NCBI RefSeq assembly: GCF_030705305.1
Contig: NZ_JAUZEE010000002.1
Span: 276,374 to 340,373 of the forward strand
Length of the DNA stretch: 64,000 bases
From: Leptothrix discophora
Lineage (GTDB): Bacteria; Pseudomonadota; Gammaproteobacteria; Burkholderiales; Burkholderiaceae_C
Direction: 5' to 3'
Shown here in pieces: positions 52,305 through 60,039 of the stretch (position 1 is the stretch's first letter; each line of letters begins with the position of its first letter). The position numbers were made by a program, and so were the translations under genes. The notes under the pieces are model-generated. The model did no database searches. It was not told the DNA's origin and saw only the letters and a program-made list of their open reading frames with translations.

Positions 52305-53384
52305 ATGCCATTCACGAAGGACGACCGCCTGCTGCGCGTGGGTGTGCTGGGCTGCGGCCCGATTGCCCAGGCGGCCCATTTCGAGAGCTGCACCAAGGCG
52401 CGCAACGCCGAGCTGCATGCCATCTGCGACGTCGCCGAGGACCTGCGCCAGCGCATGGCCGCGACCCACGCGCCGCGCAGGCAGTACGGCGACTACGCCG
52501 CGATGCTGGCCGATCCGGAGGTCGACGCGGTCATCGTCGCCACCTCCGATGCCTTCCACGTGCCGGCGGCGATCCAGGCCCTCGAAGCCGGCAAGCACGT
52601 GCTGTGCGAGAAGCCGCTGGGCGTCACGGTCGAGGAGACGCTGGCGCTGCAACGTGCCGTCGAGGCCAGCGGTCGTGTCCTGCAGGTCGGCCACATGAAG
52701 CGCTTCGACGCAGGCCTGCAGGCCGCCAAGGCTTTCATCGACGACGAGATGGGCCAGCTGCTGGCGCTGAAGGTCTGGTACTGCGACTCGACCCACCGCT
52801 ACACCATGACCGACGCGGTGCAGCCCTTGATGGTCACCAGCGCGGCGCGCCGCCAGCCGGCGCAGGACCCGAAGGCCGACATGCGGCGCTACCTGATGCT
52901 GGCGCATGGCTGCCACCTGGTCGACACGGCGCGCTACTTCGCCGGTGACATCGTGGCGGTCAACGCGCGGCTGTCCGAACGCTACGGCGCACGCTGCTGG
53001 TTCATCGAGACCGAGTTCGCCAATGGCACGCTGGGCCACATGGACCTGACCGTCGCGGTGCGCATGGACTGGCACGAGGGTTTCCAGATCTACGGCCAGC
53101 ACGGCAGCGTGCTCGGCAAGACCTACAACCCCTGGTACTACAAGAGCAGCGACGTCGACATCTTCCACGAGAAGGACGCCACCACCCGCCGCCCGCTCGG
53201 TGCCGACGGCCACTTCTACCGTCGCCAGCTGGAGGCCTTCGCCGACGTGATCCTGCACGGCGCGCCGATGACCGGTGCCAACGTGCGCGATGGCGTCGAG
53301 TCGGTCCGCGCGATGGTGGCCATCGCCCGCAGCGCCGAGAGCGGCCGGCCGGTGCGGCTGGCCGATGTCGAAGGCGGGCTGTGA
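52305..53384 (+). CDS. Gfo/Idh/MocA-family NAD(P)-dependent sugar oxidoreductase
   Basis: 359 residues; AAAGGA lies 9 nt upstream of the ATG. The Rossmann start is VGVLGCGPIAQAAHFESC near 11, with ATSDAFHVPAAIQALEAGKH near 74 and CEKPLGVTVEE near 100, which contains the conserved Lys-Pro. The C-terminal domain has the usual beta sheet. Such enzymes oxidise a sugar hydroxyl, often to a keto-sugar. It is the first gene of the six-gene operon. The specific substrate cannot be read. Confidence 0.9.
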   Translation: MPFTKDDRLLRVGVLGCGPIAQAAHFESCTKARNAELHAICDVAEDLRQRMAATHAPRRQYGDYAAMLADPEVDAVIVATSDAFHVPAAIQALEAGKHVLCEKPLGVTVEETLALQRAVEASGRVLQVGHMKRFDAGLQAAKAFIDDEMGQLLALKVWYCDSTHRYTMTDAVQPLMVTSAARRQPAQDPKADMRRYLMLAHGCHLVDTARYFAGDIVAVNARLSERYGARCWFIETEFANGTLGHMDLTVAVRMDWHEGFQIYGQHGSVLGKTYNPWYYKSSDVDIFHEKDATTRRPLGADGHFYRRQLEAFADVILHGAPMTGANVRDGVESVRAMVAIARSAESGRPVRLADVEGGL

Positions 53385-54241
53385 TGGGGGCCGCCATGCA
53401 GCTCGGCATCTTCGCCAAGACCTTCCCCGGCCGCGACCCGCAGACCGTGCTGGCGGCGGTGCGCGCGGCCGGCTACACGGCCACGCAATACAACATGGCC
53501 TGCTCCGGCCTGGCCGCGATGCCCGATGCCATCGAGGTTCCCGCGACGCAGGCGGTGGCGCAGGCGGCGCGGGACCACGGCATCGCGATGACCGCCGTCT
53601 CGGGCACCTACAACATGATCCACCCCGATGTGGCCGTGCGCGAGACCGGCCAGGCCCGGCTGGCGACGCTGGCGGCGGCCTGCGCCGGGCTGGGCACCCG
53701 TGTCATCACCTTGTGCACCGGCACGCGCGATGCCCACGACCCGTGGCGCGGCCATGCCGACAACGACACGCCCGAGGCCTGGCGCGACCTGCTCGCCGCG
53801 ATGGAGACGGCCATCGCGATCGCCGACCGCCATGACCTGCTGCTGGGCATCGAGCCCGAACTCGCCAACGTCATCAGCTCGGCGCAGAAGGCCCGCGCGC
53901 TGATCGACCAGCTCGGCAGCGACCGGCTGCGCATCGTGCTGGACCCGGCCAACCTGTTCGAGGTGGCGAGCCTGGCCGAGCAGCGCGAGACCGTCGCCGC
54001 CGCGATCGACCTGCTGGCCGACCGCCTCGTGATGGGCCATGCCAAGGACCGCCATGCCGACGGCCGCTTTGCCACCGCCGGCACCGGCGTGCTGGACTAC
54101 CCGCACTACCTGGCCTGCCTGACGCGCGTCGGCTTCGACGGCCCGCTGATCACGCACGGCCTGGGCGCCGACGAGGCGGCCGGCGTCGCCACCTTCCTGC
54201 GCGGCGCGCTGGCCGAGGCCGGCATCGGGGTGCGCGCATGA
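53384..54241 (+). CDS. Sugar phosphate isomerase/epimerase (xylose-isomerase-like TIM barrel)
   Basis: 285 residues from ATG 53384, overlapping the upstream TGA by one base; GTG 53381 and ATG 53396 are alternatives. TIM-barrel metal residues appear in LLLGIEPELANVISS near 163, LDPANLFEVA near 186 and VMGHAKDRHADG near 218. The family isomerises or epimerises sugars, or acts on keto-sugar intermediates made by Gfo/Idh enzymes. The stop overlaps the next start (ATGA). Confidence 0.88.
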   Translation: MGAAMQLGIFAKTFPGRDPQTVLAAVRAAGYTATQYNMACSGLAAMPDAIEVPATQAVAQAARDHGIAMTAVSGTYNMIHPDVAVRETGQARLATLAAACAGLGTRVITLCTGTRDAHDPWRGHADNDTPEAWRDLLAAMETAIAIADRHDLLLGIEPELANVISSAQKARALIDQLGSDRLRIVLDPANLFEVASLAEQRETVAAAIDLLADRLVMGHAKDRHADGRFATAGTGVLDYPHYLACLTRVGFDGPLITHGLGADEAAGVATFLRGALAEAGIGVRA

Positions 54242-55080
54242 ACCTGGCCCGCCTGCATCCTGGCGAGCTGCGGCGCGAGGGTCTGGCGCTGACCTTTCAC
54301 GATGTCGGCGATGCCGTCGGTCGCCTGCCCTTCGTCTTCCAGCACGGCCTGTGCGGCAGCGTCGCGCAGACCGCCGAGGCCTGTCCCGACACGCTGGACG
54401 ACGGCCGCGAGGTCCGCCTGCTGACGCTGTCCTGCCGCGGCCACGGGCCGTCGCCGCTGGGCGAGCCGGCGCGGCTGTCGATCGCGACGCTGGCCGACGA
54501 CGTCGCCGCGCTGATCGAGCAGGCCGGCGTGGGCCCCGTCGCGCTGGGCGGCATCTCGATGGGCGCGGCCATCGCCCTGCGCCTGGCCGTGCGACGGCCC
54601 GACCTGGTGGCGAGCCTGGCGCTGGTGCGGCCGGCCTGGGTCACCGCAGCGGCGCCCGTGAACGGTCGGCCCAACCTCGAGGTTGGCGACTGGCTGGCCC
54701 GCCTGCCGCCGGCAGCCGCCCTGGCCGCCTTCGAGGCCAGCGCGACCGCGCGCTGGCTGGCCGAGGTCGCGCCCGACAACCTGGCCTCGCTGCGCGGCTT
54801 CTTCAGCCGCGAGCCGATCGCCGAGACGGTCGAGCTGCTCAGGCGCATCCCGGCCGACGGGCCCGGCGTGAGCGACGACGACGTGCGCGCGATCCGCGTG
54901 CCGGTCAGCGTCATCGGCCATGAGGCCGACGCGATCCACCCGATGGCCCATGCCCGCGCGCTGGCCGCCCTGATGCCGCACGCCCGCCTGGTCGAGATCA
55001 CCCCCAAGGCGCTCGACAAGGCCGCCTACCTGAACGACCTGCACGCCGCCTTGCGGCAACACCTCCGGAGCTTGGCCTGA
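54238..55080 (+). CDS. Alpha/beta-hydrolase
   Basis: 280 residues. The oxyanion region FVFQHGLCGS near 32, SCRGHGPSP near 64, the nucleophile elbow ALGGISMGAAIALRLA near 100 (Ser in GISMG) and VIGHEADAIHP near 222 mark the alpha/beta-hydrolase fold. It may open a lactone formed by the dehydrogenase encoded earlier in the operon, as gluconolactonase-like hydrolases do, or cleave a C-C or ester bond. It overlaps both neighbours by 1-4 bp. Confidence 0.87.
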   Translation: MNLARLHPGELRREGLALTFHDVGDAVGRLPFVFQHGLCGSVAQTAEACPDTLDDGREVRLLTLSCRGHGPSPLGEPARLSIATLADDVAALIEQAGVGPVALGGISMGAAIALRLAVRRPDLVASLALVRPAWVTAAAPVNGRPNLEVGDWLARLPPAAALAAFEASATARWLAEVAPDNLASLRGFFSREPIAETVELLRRIPADGPGVSDDDVRAIRVPVSVIGHEADAIHPMAHARALAALMPHARLVEITPKALDKAAYLNDLHAALRQHLRSLA

Positions 55081-55790
55081 TGTCCACTTCTTCCCGTCCC
55101 GCACCCGGCTGGTTCGACCGCCTGCCGACCACCCGCCCGATCGCCGAGTTCTCGGTCTGGTCGGCCGACCTGCTGAACATCGGCCGCGACCTGCAGCGCA
55201 TCCACCCGCATGCGGACCTGCTGCACATCGACGTCGCCGACGGCCATTTCGCGCCGGCCTTCCTGTTCTTCCCCGACCTGCTGGCACGCGTGCGGGCCGC
55301 CAGCGACGTGCCGGTGCATGTCCACCTGATGGTCGAGGACAGCATCCTGGCCGCGCAGATCGACCAGTTCGCCGACGCCGGGGCCGACGTCATCACCGTG
55401 CATGCCGAATGCCCCAGCGTGGCCTCCGGTGCGCTCGACCACATCCGCCGCCGTGGCTGCATCCCCGGCCTGGTGCTGCGGGTCGAGACGCCGGTGGCGA
55501 CGCTCAGGCCCTACCTGGCGCAGATCCAGTTCATCACGCTGCTGGGCACCGCCATCGGCGTCAAGGGCAAGGGCCTGCACGAGGACGCGCTGGACCGCCT
55601 GCGCGAGGCCCGCGCGATGGTCCGCGAGGCCGGCCTCGACGGCCGCATCCGCGTCATCGCCGACGGCGGCATCCGCCACGAGACCGTGCCGCAGCTGCGC
55701 GCGGCCGGTGCCGAGGGCGTCGTGCTCGGCTCGCTGGCCTTTGGCGATGCCGACCTGGACGCCCGCATGGCGTGGCTGGCCGCGCAATGA
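55080..55790 (+). CDS. Ribulose-phosphate 3-epimerase family protein (AlsE-like)
   Basis: 236 residues; its ATG shares the A of the upstream TGA. TIM-barrel epimerase signatures are FSVWSADLLNIGRDL near 21, LLHIDVADGHFAPAF near 46, VHVHLMVEDSI near 80, and VIADGGIRHETVPQLRAAGA near 190. It is a little longer than Rpe and lacks the LxxSIL start, and it is followed by a ROK kinase, so an allulose-6-phosphate 3-epimerase-type role is more likely than housekeeping Rpe. The substrate is not proven. Confidence 0.85.
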   Translation: MSTSSRPAPGWFDRLPTTRPIAEFSVWSADLLNIGRDLQRIHPHADLLHIDVADGHFAPAFLFFPDLLARVRAASDVPVHVHLMVEDSILAAQIDQFADAGADVITVHAECPSVASGALDHIRRRGCIPGLVLRVETPVATLRPYLAQIQFITLLGTAIGVKGKGLHEDALDRLREARAMVREAGLDGRIRVIADGGIRHETVPQLRAAGAEGVVLGSLAFGDADLDARMAWLAAQ

Positions 55791-56743
55791 CAGGCACCGC
55801 CGCAGCACGTTCGCTCGCCGTGGGCGTGGACCTCGGCGGCACGCAGGTCCGCACGGCCCTGATGCGCGCCGACGGCGAGCTGCTGGCGCGCGCGGCCGAG
55901 CGGACCGACCTGGCCGGTGGGCCGCGCGCGGTGGTCGGCCAGATCAGCCGCCTGGTCGCGGCCGTCACGCAGGACGTCGCACCGGAACACCTGGCCGGCG
56001 TGGGCGTCAGCTCGCCGGGGCCGCTGGACAACGTCGCCGGCGTGGTGCTGAGCATCTCGACCATGCCGGGCTGGGTCGACATCCCGCTGGTGGCCTGGCT
56101 CACCGAGGCGCTGCAGCGGCCGGTGGTGCTGGAGAACGACGGCGTCAGCGCGGCCATCGGCGAATGGCGCCACGGTGCCGGCCGGGGCCTGAGCGACTTC
56201 GTCTACGTGACGGTCAGCACCGGCATCGGCGGCGGCGTGATCGCCGGCGGCCAGGTGCTGCGCGGACGCCGCAGCATGGCCGCGCACATCGGCCACATGA
56301 CGACCCAGCCGCAGGGCGAGACCTGCACCTGCGGCAACCAGGGTTGCTGGGAAGCGCAGGCCTCCGGCACCGCCTTCGGTGACCGCGCACGACGCGAGCT
56401 GGCCGGCCGCCCGGACAGCGCGCTGGCCACGATCGGTGCGGCGCTGGACGGCCGCCACGTGATGGACGCGGCCCGTGCCGGCGACGCGCTGGCACGGGAC
56501 CTGGTGGCGCACGAGGCCGCCGAACTGGGACTGGGGATCGTCAACCTGCTGCACATCTTCAGCCCGCAGGCGGTGGTGATCGGCGGGGGCGTGTCGGCCG
56601 GCTTCGACCTGCTGCAGGCCGGCATCGCCGAGCAGGTGCGACGCCGCGCGCTGCCGCCGTTCCGCGACGTGCCGGTGGTGCCGGCGGCGCTCGGCCCGAA
56701 CGCCGGGCTGGTCGGCGCGGCCTCGCTGGTGCTGGCGGCCTGA
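55787..56743 (+). CDS. ROK-family sugar kinase
   Basis: 318 residues; start in ATGA overlap. The phosphate-binding start is VGVDLGGTQVRTALM near 12, and the catalytic Asp is in VVLENDGVSAAIGEW near 108. The zinc site has the form C-x-C-G-x-x-G-C-W-E (TCTCGNQGCWEAQASG near 180). It phosphorylates a hexose, such as glucose, allose or an N-acetyl amino sugar. Next to an AlsE-like epimerase, the pair recalls alsK/alsE of the E. coli allose pathway. Confidence 0.92.
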   Translation: MTGTAAARSLAVGVDLGGTQVRTALMRADGELLARAAERTDLAGGPRAVVGQISRLVAAVTQDVAPEHLAGVGVSSPGPLDNVAGVVLSISTMPGWVDIPLVAWLTEALQRPVVLENDGVSAAIGEWRHGAGRGLSDFVYVTVSTGIGGGVIAGGQVLRGRRSMAAHIGHMTTQPQGETCTCGNQGCWEAQASGTAFGDRARRELAGRPDSALATIGAALDGRHVMDAARAGDALARDLVAHEAAELGLGIVNLLHIFSPQAVVIGGGVSAGFDLLQAGIAEQVRRRALPPFRDVPVVPAALGPNAGLVGAASLVLAA

Positions 56744-56767
56744 CGGCGACCTCCGGAGCGATCGACC

Positions 56768-57964
56768 GTGTCCATGCCCCGTGCCGTTCGGCACATCAAC
56801 GAGGTCCGCATCCTCGACACGCTCTACCGCGTGGGCGTCACCACCCGGGCCGACCTGGCGCGCGAGCTGGGCCTGATGCGCTCGACCGTCGGCAACCTGA
56901 TCGTCGGCCTGATCGAGCAGGGCCTGGTCCGCGAGACCGAGGTCAGCGGCGCGGCAACGGCCGGCCGCACCGGGCGTCCCGGCCAGCTGGTGCAGCTGCA
57001 CGCCGGCCATGCCGCCTTCATCGGCGCGGACATCGGCGTGGGCCACCTGTCGGTGGTGGCGATCGACCTCGCGGGCCAGGTGATCCACAGCCGCACGATC
57101 GGGTTCCGGGCCGAGGTTGGCGCGGTCGATCCGGCCATCGACCGTCTGGCCGGGCTGACCGAGGCGCTGCTGCGCGAGCTGCCCGCCGGCCAGGCGGTGC
57201 AGGGCCTGAGCGTGGTCGTGCCCGGCCTGGTCGACCCCGACGGCATCGTCGTGCGCGCGCCGGTGCTCGGCTGGCAGCAGGTGCCGGTGCAGCGCCTGCT
57301 GGCCGAACGGCTGGGCTGGGACCGGCCGCTGAGTTCCGAGAACGACGCCAACGCCTTCGCCGCCGCCGAGCTGTTCGGCCGCGACCGGGCACCCGGTGCC
57401 GAGGCGCTGTTCGTCTACCTCGACGCGGGCGTCGGCGGCGGCATCGCCAGCGCCGGCCGCCTGCTGCGTGGCCAGCGCGGCCAGGCCGGCGAGATCGGCC
57501 ACATCCACCTGGGCGAACACGGCTTCGAGTCGCGCACGGCGGTGCAGGGCTCGTTCGAGAGCTACGTCGCGCGCGAGGCCGTGCTGGCGCGCTTCCAGCA
57601 CCACGGCGGCACGGCCCGGGACCTCGACGCCTTCCTCGCCGCGCTCGACGCCCAGGTCCCGGCCGCGTGGCGCACGCTGTCGGAATGGGCCTGGTGGATG
57701 GGCCGCGGGCTGGCCTCGCTCATCAGCGTGCTCGACCCCGGCCGCATCGTGCTCGGCGGCCCGGTGGCCGCGCTGTTCGAGCCGGCCCGTCAGGAGGTGC
57801 TGGCCTCGGTCCGCAAGCACCTGGTGCCGCCGCTGCAGCTGCCGCGCATCGAGGTCTCGTCGCTCGGCACCGATGCCTGCGCGATCGGCGGCGCGCTGCT
57901 GCTGCACCGCGCCCACCTGTCGATCGACGAGCGCCTGGTGTATGGGGCGGGCGGGCCGGGCTGA
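56768..57964 (+). CDS. ROK-family transcriptional regulator
   Basis: 398 residues from GTG 56768, which has GGAG about 10 nt upstream; ATG 56774 is the alternative. An N-terminal winged helix (INEVRILDTLYRVGVTTRAD, then LARELGLMRSTVGNLI) precedes a ROK domain with GADIGVGHLSVVAIDL near 82 and LSSENDANAFAAAELFG near 190. The zinc-binding cysteines typical of ROK proteins are absent: the region reads GHIHLGEHGFESRTAVQG. It ends the operon and probably represses it through the A+T-rich palindrome at 52273. Confidence 0.92.
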   Translation: MSMPRAVRHINEVRILDTLYRVGVTTRADLARELGLMRSTVGNLIVGLIEQGLVRETEVSGAATAGRTGRPGQLVQLHAGHAAFIGADIGVGHLSVVAIDLAGQVIHSRTIGFRAEVGAVDPAIDRLAGLTEALLRELPAGQAVQGLSVVVPGLVDPDGIVVRAPVLGWQQVPVQRLLAERLGWDRPLSSENDANAFAAAELFGRDRAPGAEALFVYLDAGVGGGIASAGRLLRGQRGQAGEIGHIHLGEHGFESRTAVQGSFESYVAREAVLARFQHHGGTARDLDAFLAALDAQVPAAWRTLSEWAWWMGRGLASLISVLDPGRIVLGGPVAALFEPARQEVLASVRKHLVPPLQLPRIEVSSLGTDACAIGGALLLHRAHLSIDERLVYGAGGPG

Positions 57965-57995
57965 GGGCATCGCGTCGGCCTGCCCGCGACCCCGC

Positions 57996-58985
57996 TCAGG
58001 CCAGGATGCGCACCACCCGGGAGATCGTCCAGAACGCCGCCATCGAGCCGATGGCGTAGAGCGCCGGCGTTCGGGCGATGCGGGTCTCGGGCCAGCGCGA
58101 GAGCGTGCGGGCCAGGGCCCAGCACAGGGCGACCACGCCCAGCTGGCCGAGTTCGACGCCGACGTTGAAGGTCAGCAGCGCGACCGCGAAGTGCTGCTCG
58201 GGCATGCCGATGTCGGACAGCGCACCGGCGAAGCCCAGGCCGTGCACCAGGCCGAACAGGAAGGCGACCAGCGCCGGCCAGCGCCGCGACAGCGTCTGGC
58301 GCTGGTGCAGCGCCTCGCCCGCGACCAGCAGGATGGACAGCGCGATGGTGGCCTCCACCGGCGGCGGGCGCAGCGTCAGCAGGCCGCTGGCGCTGAGTGC
58401 CAGGGTCAGGCTGTGAGCCACCGTGAAGGCCGAGATGGTCAGCACCAGCTGGCGGTTGAAGCCGACCAGGAACAGCAGGCCGACCACGAACATCAGGTGG
58501 TCGATGCCGCTGAGGATGTGCTCGAAGCCCAGCAGCGTGTAGGCGCTGGCGATCTCGCCGACGCCGCGCTTGTCATCGGCGCCACCGTACAGGCGCACCG
58601 ACGGCTGGGCCGAGGTCAGCGTGTAGACGCGGCTCTGGCCGTCCTGCCAGACCACCTTGACCATCGCGGCCGAGTAGCGCTTGCCGATGCCGTCGATGCG
58701 CAGCGGGCCGCTCAGGCCGTCCGCGCCGCAGCGCAGCGACGGGCCGTCGGCGCGGCAGCCTTCGGGCCAGACCGGCTCCAGCTCGCGGCTGGCCGGGCGG
58801 TTGCCCACCGCGGTCCATTGCCACAGGTAATCGGTGGTTGAGAACTGGCGGACTTCCATCTCCGCCATGCTCATCTCGTGCGCGGCGACGGGCCAGGCCA
58901 GCAGCGCGAGGCAGGCGAGCAGCAGGCCGCGCAAGCCGCGCAATCCACGCAAGCCGCGCCGCAGCAGGATCTGCAGCCCGCTCAT
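57996..58985 (-). CDS. HupE/UreJ-type membrane protein with exported N-terminal domain
   Basis: 329 residues. A signal peptide ends near PVAAHEMS (about residue 36). A periplasmic beta domain of about 110 residues follows, then about seven helices with GFEHILSGIDHLMFVVGLL near 153, LTISAFTVAHSLTL near 182, and LFGLVHGLGFAGAL near 243. The two H-x-x-x-x-D/H-x-x-G-H-type blocks are the HupE/UreJ hallmark, a family linked to nickel or cobalt uptake. The start overlaps the upstream isomerase stop (ATGA). The N-terminal GLRGLRGLRGL run is a small tandem repeat. Confidence 0.88.
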   Translation of the reverse strand: MSGLQILLRRGLRGLRGLRGLLLACLALLAWPVAAHEMSMAEMEVRQFSTTDYLWQWTAVGNRPASRELEPVWPEGCRADGPSLRCGADGLSGPLRIDGIGKRYSAAMVKVVWQDGQSRVYTLTSAQPSVRLYGGADDKRGVGEIASAYTLLGFEHILSGIDHLMFVVGLLFLVGFNRQLVLTISAFTVAHSLTLALSASGLLTLRPPPVEATIALSILLVAGEALHQRQTLSRRWPALVAFLFGLVHGLGFAGALSDIGMPEQHFAVALLTFNVGVELGQLGVVALCWALARTLSRWPETRIARTPALYAIGSMAAFWTISRVVRILA

Positions 58986-59863
58986 CGCGCGTCCGCCTCG
59001 ATGCGGATGCTGTACTTCTTGGCCAGCGCACGGACCGCGTCGGTGCGCAGCTGCGACATGCGGGCGTCGGTCCAGTCCTGCAGCACGACGTTGCGCAGCT
59101 CGTCGAAGTCGGCCGGCTTGCCGCCCTGGCGGCCGTCCAGGCGAATGGCCCGCCAGCCCTCGCGCGAGGGCAGCGCCATCCAGGTGCCGGTGGGGGCCTT
59201 GGCCAGCTCGGTGGCAAACGCGTCGCCATAGCCCTGCTGGACGTTGGCCTGCGGCCGCCCCTTGAAGGCGCGCAGGCCGGCGTTCTGCTCGCCGGCCACG
59301 CCCTTGTTCAGGGCCTCGACGAAGGCGCGGATCGCGGCCTCGCCGGTCTCGCCGGCCAGCACGGCTTCCTCGAAGTCGTAGCGGGCCGGTTCATCGTATT
59401 TCGCGCGGTTCTCCTCGAACCATCGGCGCAGTTCCTGCAGCTCGACCGGCGGGGCCTTGAGGTTGGCGTCGACGACGCTCAGGGACTTGAAGATCACGCG
59501 CTCGCGGATGGCGGTGTCACCCTTGTCGACCTGCAGCGCCAGGCCCTCGCGGTAGAGCACCTCGTTGTCCAGCCAGGCCTTGCGCAGGGCCTCCAGCTCG
59601 GCGGGGTTGGGCTCGCGGCCACGGCTGGCCTTGAAGAGCTGGCGGGCTTCCTCGTCGACCTGGGCGTCGACCACGATGGTGCGGGCGTCCATGGCGCGGC
59701 CGTTCACCACATGGTCGATGCCGAAGATCGCCGCGCCCAGCAGCAGGAAGTGCAGCAGCGGTTCGCGGGTCCAGGCGGGCAGGCCGGCGATGCGCTGGCG
59801 CAGCGCTTGGGAGGCGGGCGGGTTCACGGGGAGCGCGTCGGACATCGGCAACGGGGTGGACAT
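58982..59863 (-). CDS. Membrane-anchored parvulin-type peptidyl-prolyl isomerase
   Basis: 293 residues from ATG 59863; ATG 59845 is possible. One N-terminal helix (PLLHFLLLGAAIFGIDHVV near 36) anchors it facing the periplasm. A SurA-like helical domain (ELEALRKAWLDNEVLYREGL) is followed by a degenerate parvulin region (ATELAKAPTGTWMALPSREG, WRAIRLDGRQGG). It is co-translated with the HupE/UreJ-like protein and probably assists folding of that or of the secreted PHP protein upstream. Confidence 0.83.
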   Translation of the reverse strand: MSTPLPMSDALPVNPPASQALRQRIAGLPAWTREPLLHFLLLGAAIFGIDHVVNGRAMDARTIVVDAQVDEEARQLFKASRGREPNPAELEALRKAWLDNEVLYREGLALQVDKGDTAIRERVIFKSLSVVDANLKAPPVELQELRRWFEENRAKYDEPARYDFEEAVLAGETGEAAIRAFVEALNKGVAGEQNAGLRAFKGRPQANVQQGYGDAFATELAKAPTGTWMALPSREGWRAIRLDGRQGGKPADFDELRNVVLQDWTDARMSQLRTDAVRALAKKYSIRIEADAR

Positions 59864-59951
59864 CGTCGTGGGTGCACCAGGCAGGAAAGGGATCGGGAGG
59901 GGAAGGCGGCCGATGGCGGGCATGCCTCGGATCGGCCGTCAGAAACGGCAA

Positions 59952-59977
59952 GCGCCGCGCGAGGGTTCGCGCGGCGC
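59952..59977 (-). terminator. Strong GC-rich hairpin after the PHP gene
   Basis: GCGCCGCGCGA (59952-59962) and TCGCGCGGCGC (59967-59977) pair over 11 bp with loop GGGT. It lies 63 bp downstream of the leftward PHP gene. Only a short T stretch follows on that strand, so termination may be partial, letting some reading into the isomerase gene. Confidence 0.55.
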
Positions 59978-60039
59978 GTCAGGCCTGGCCGACCCGTCCG
60001 GGCGGCCGCAGCCGCGAGGACGGGTCAGCGGCCCGGGTC

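Noticed and set aside
46618-52311. One 1897-residue minus-strand open frame
   Set aside because: Only its last 438 codons (46618-47934) are real, encoding the PQQ-type dehydrogenase; the rest runs antisense to the kinase gene and out of frame with the GH3 gene.
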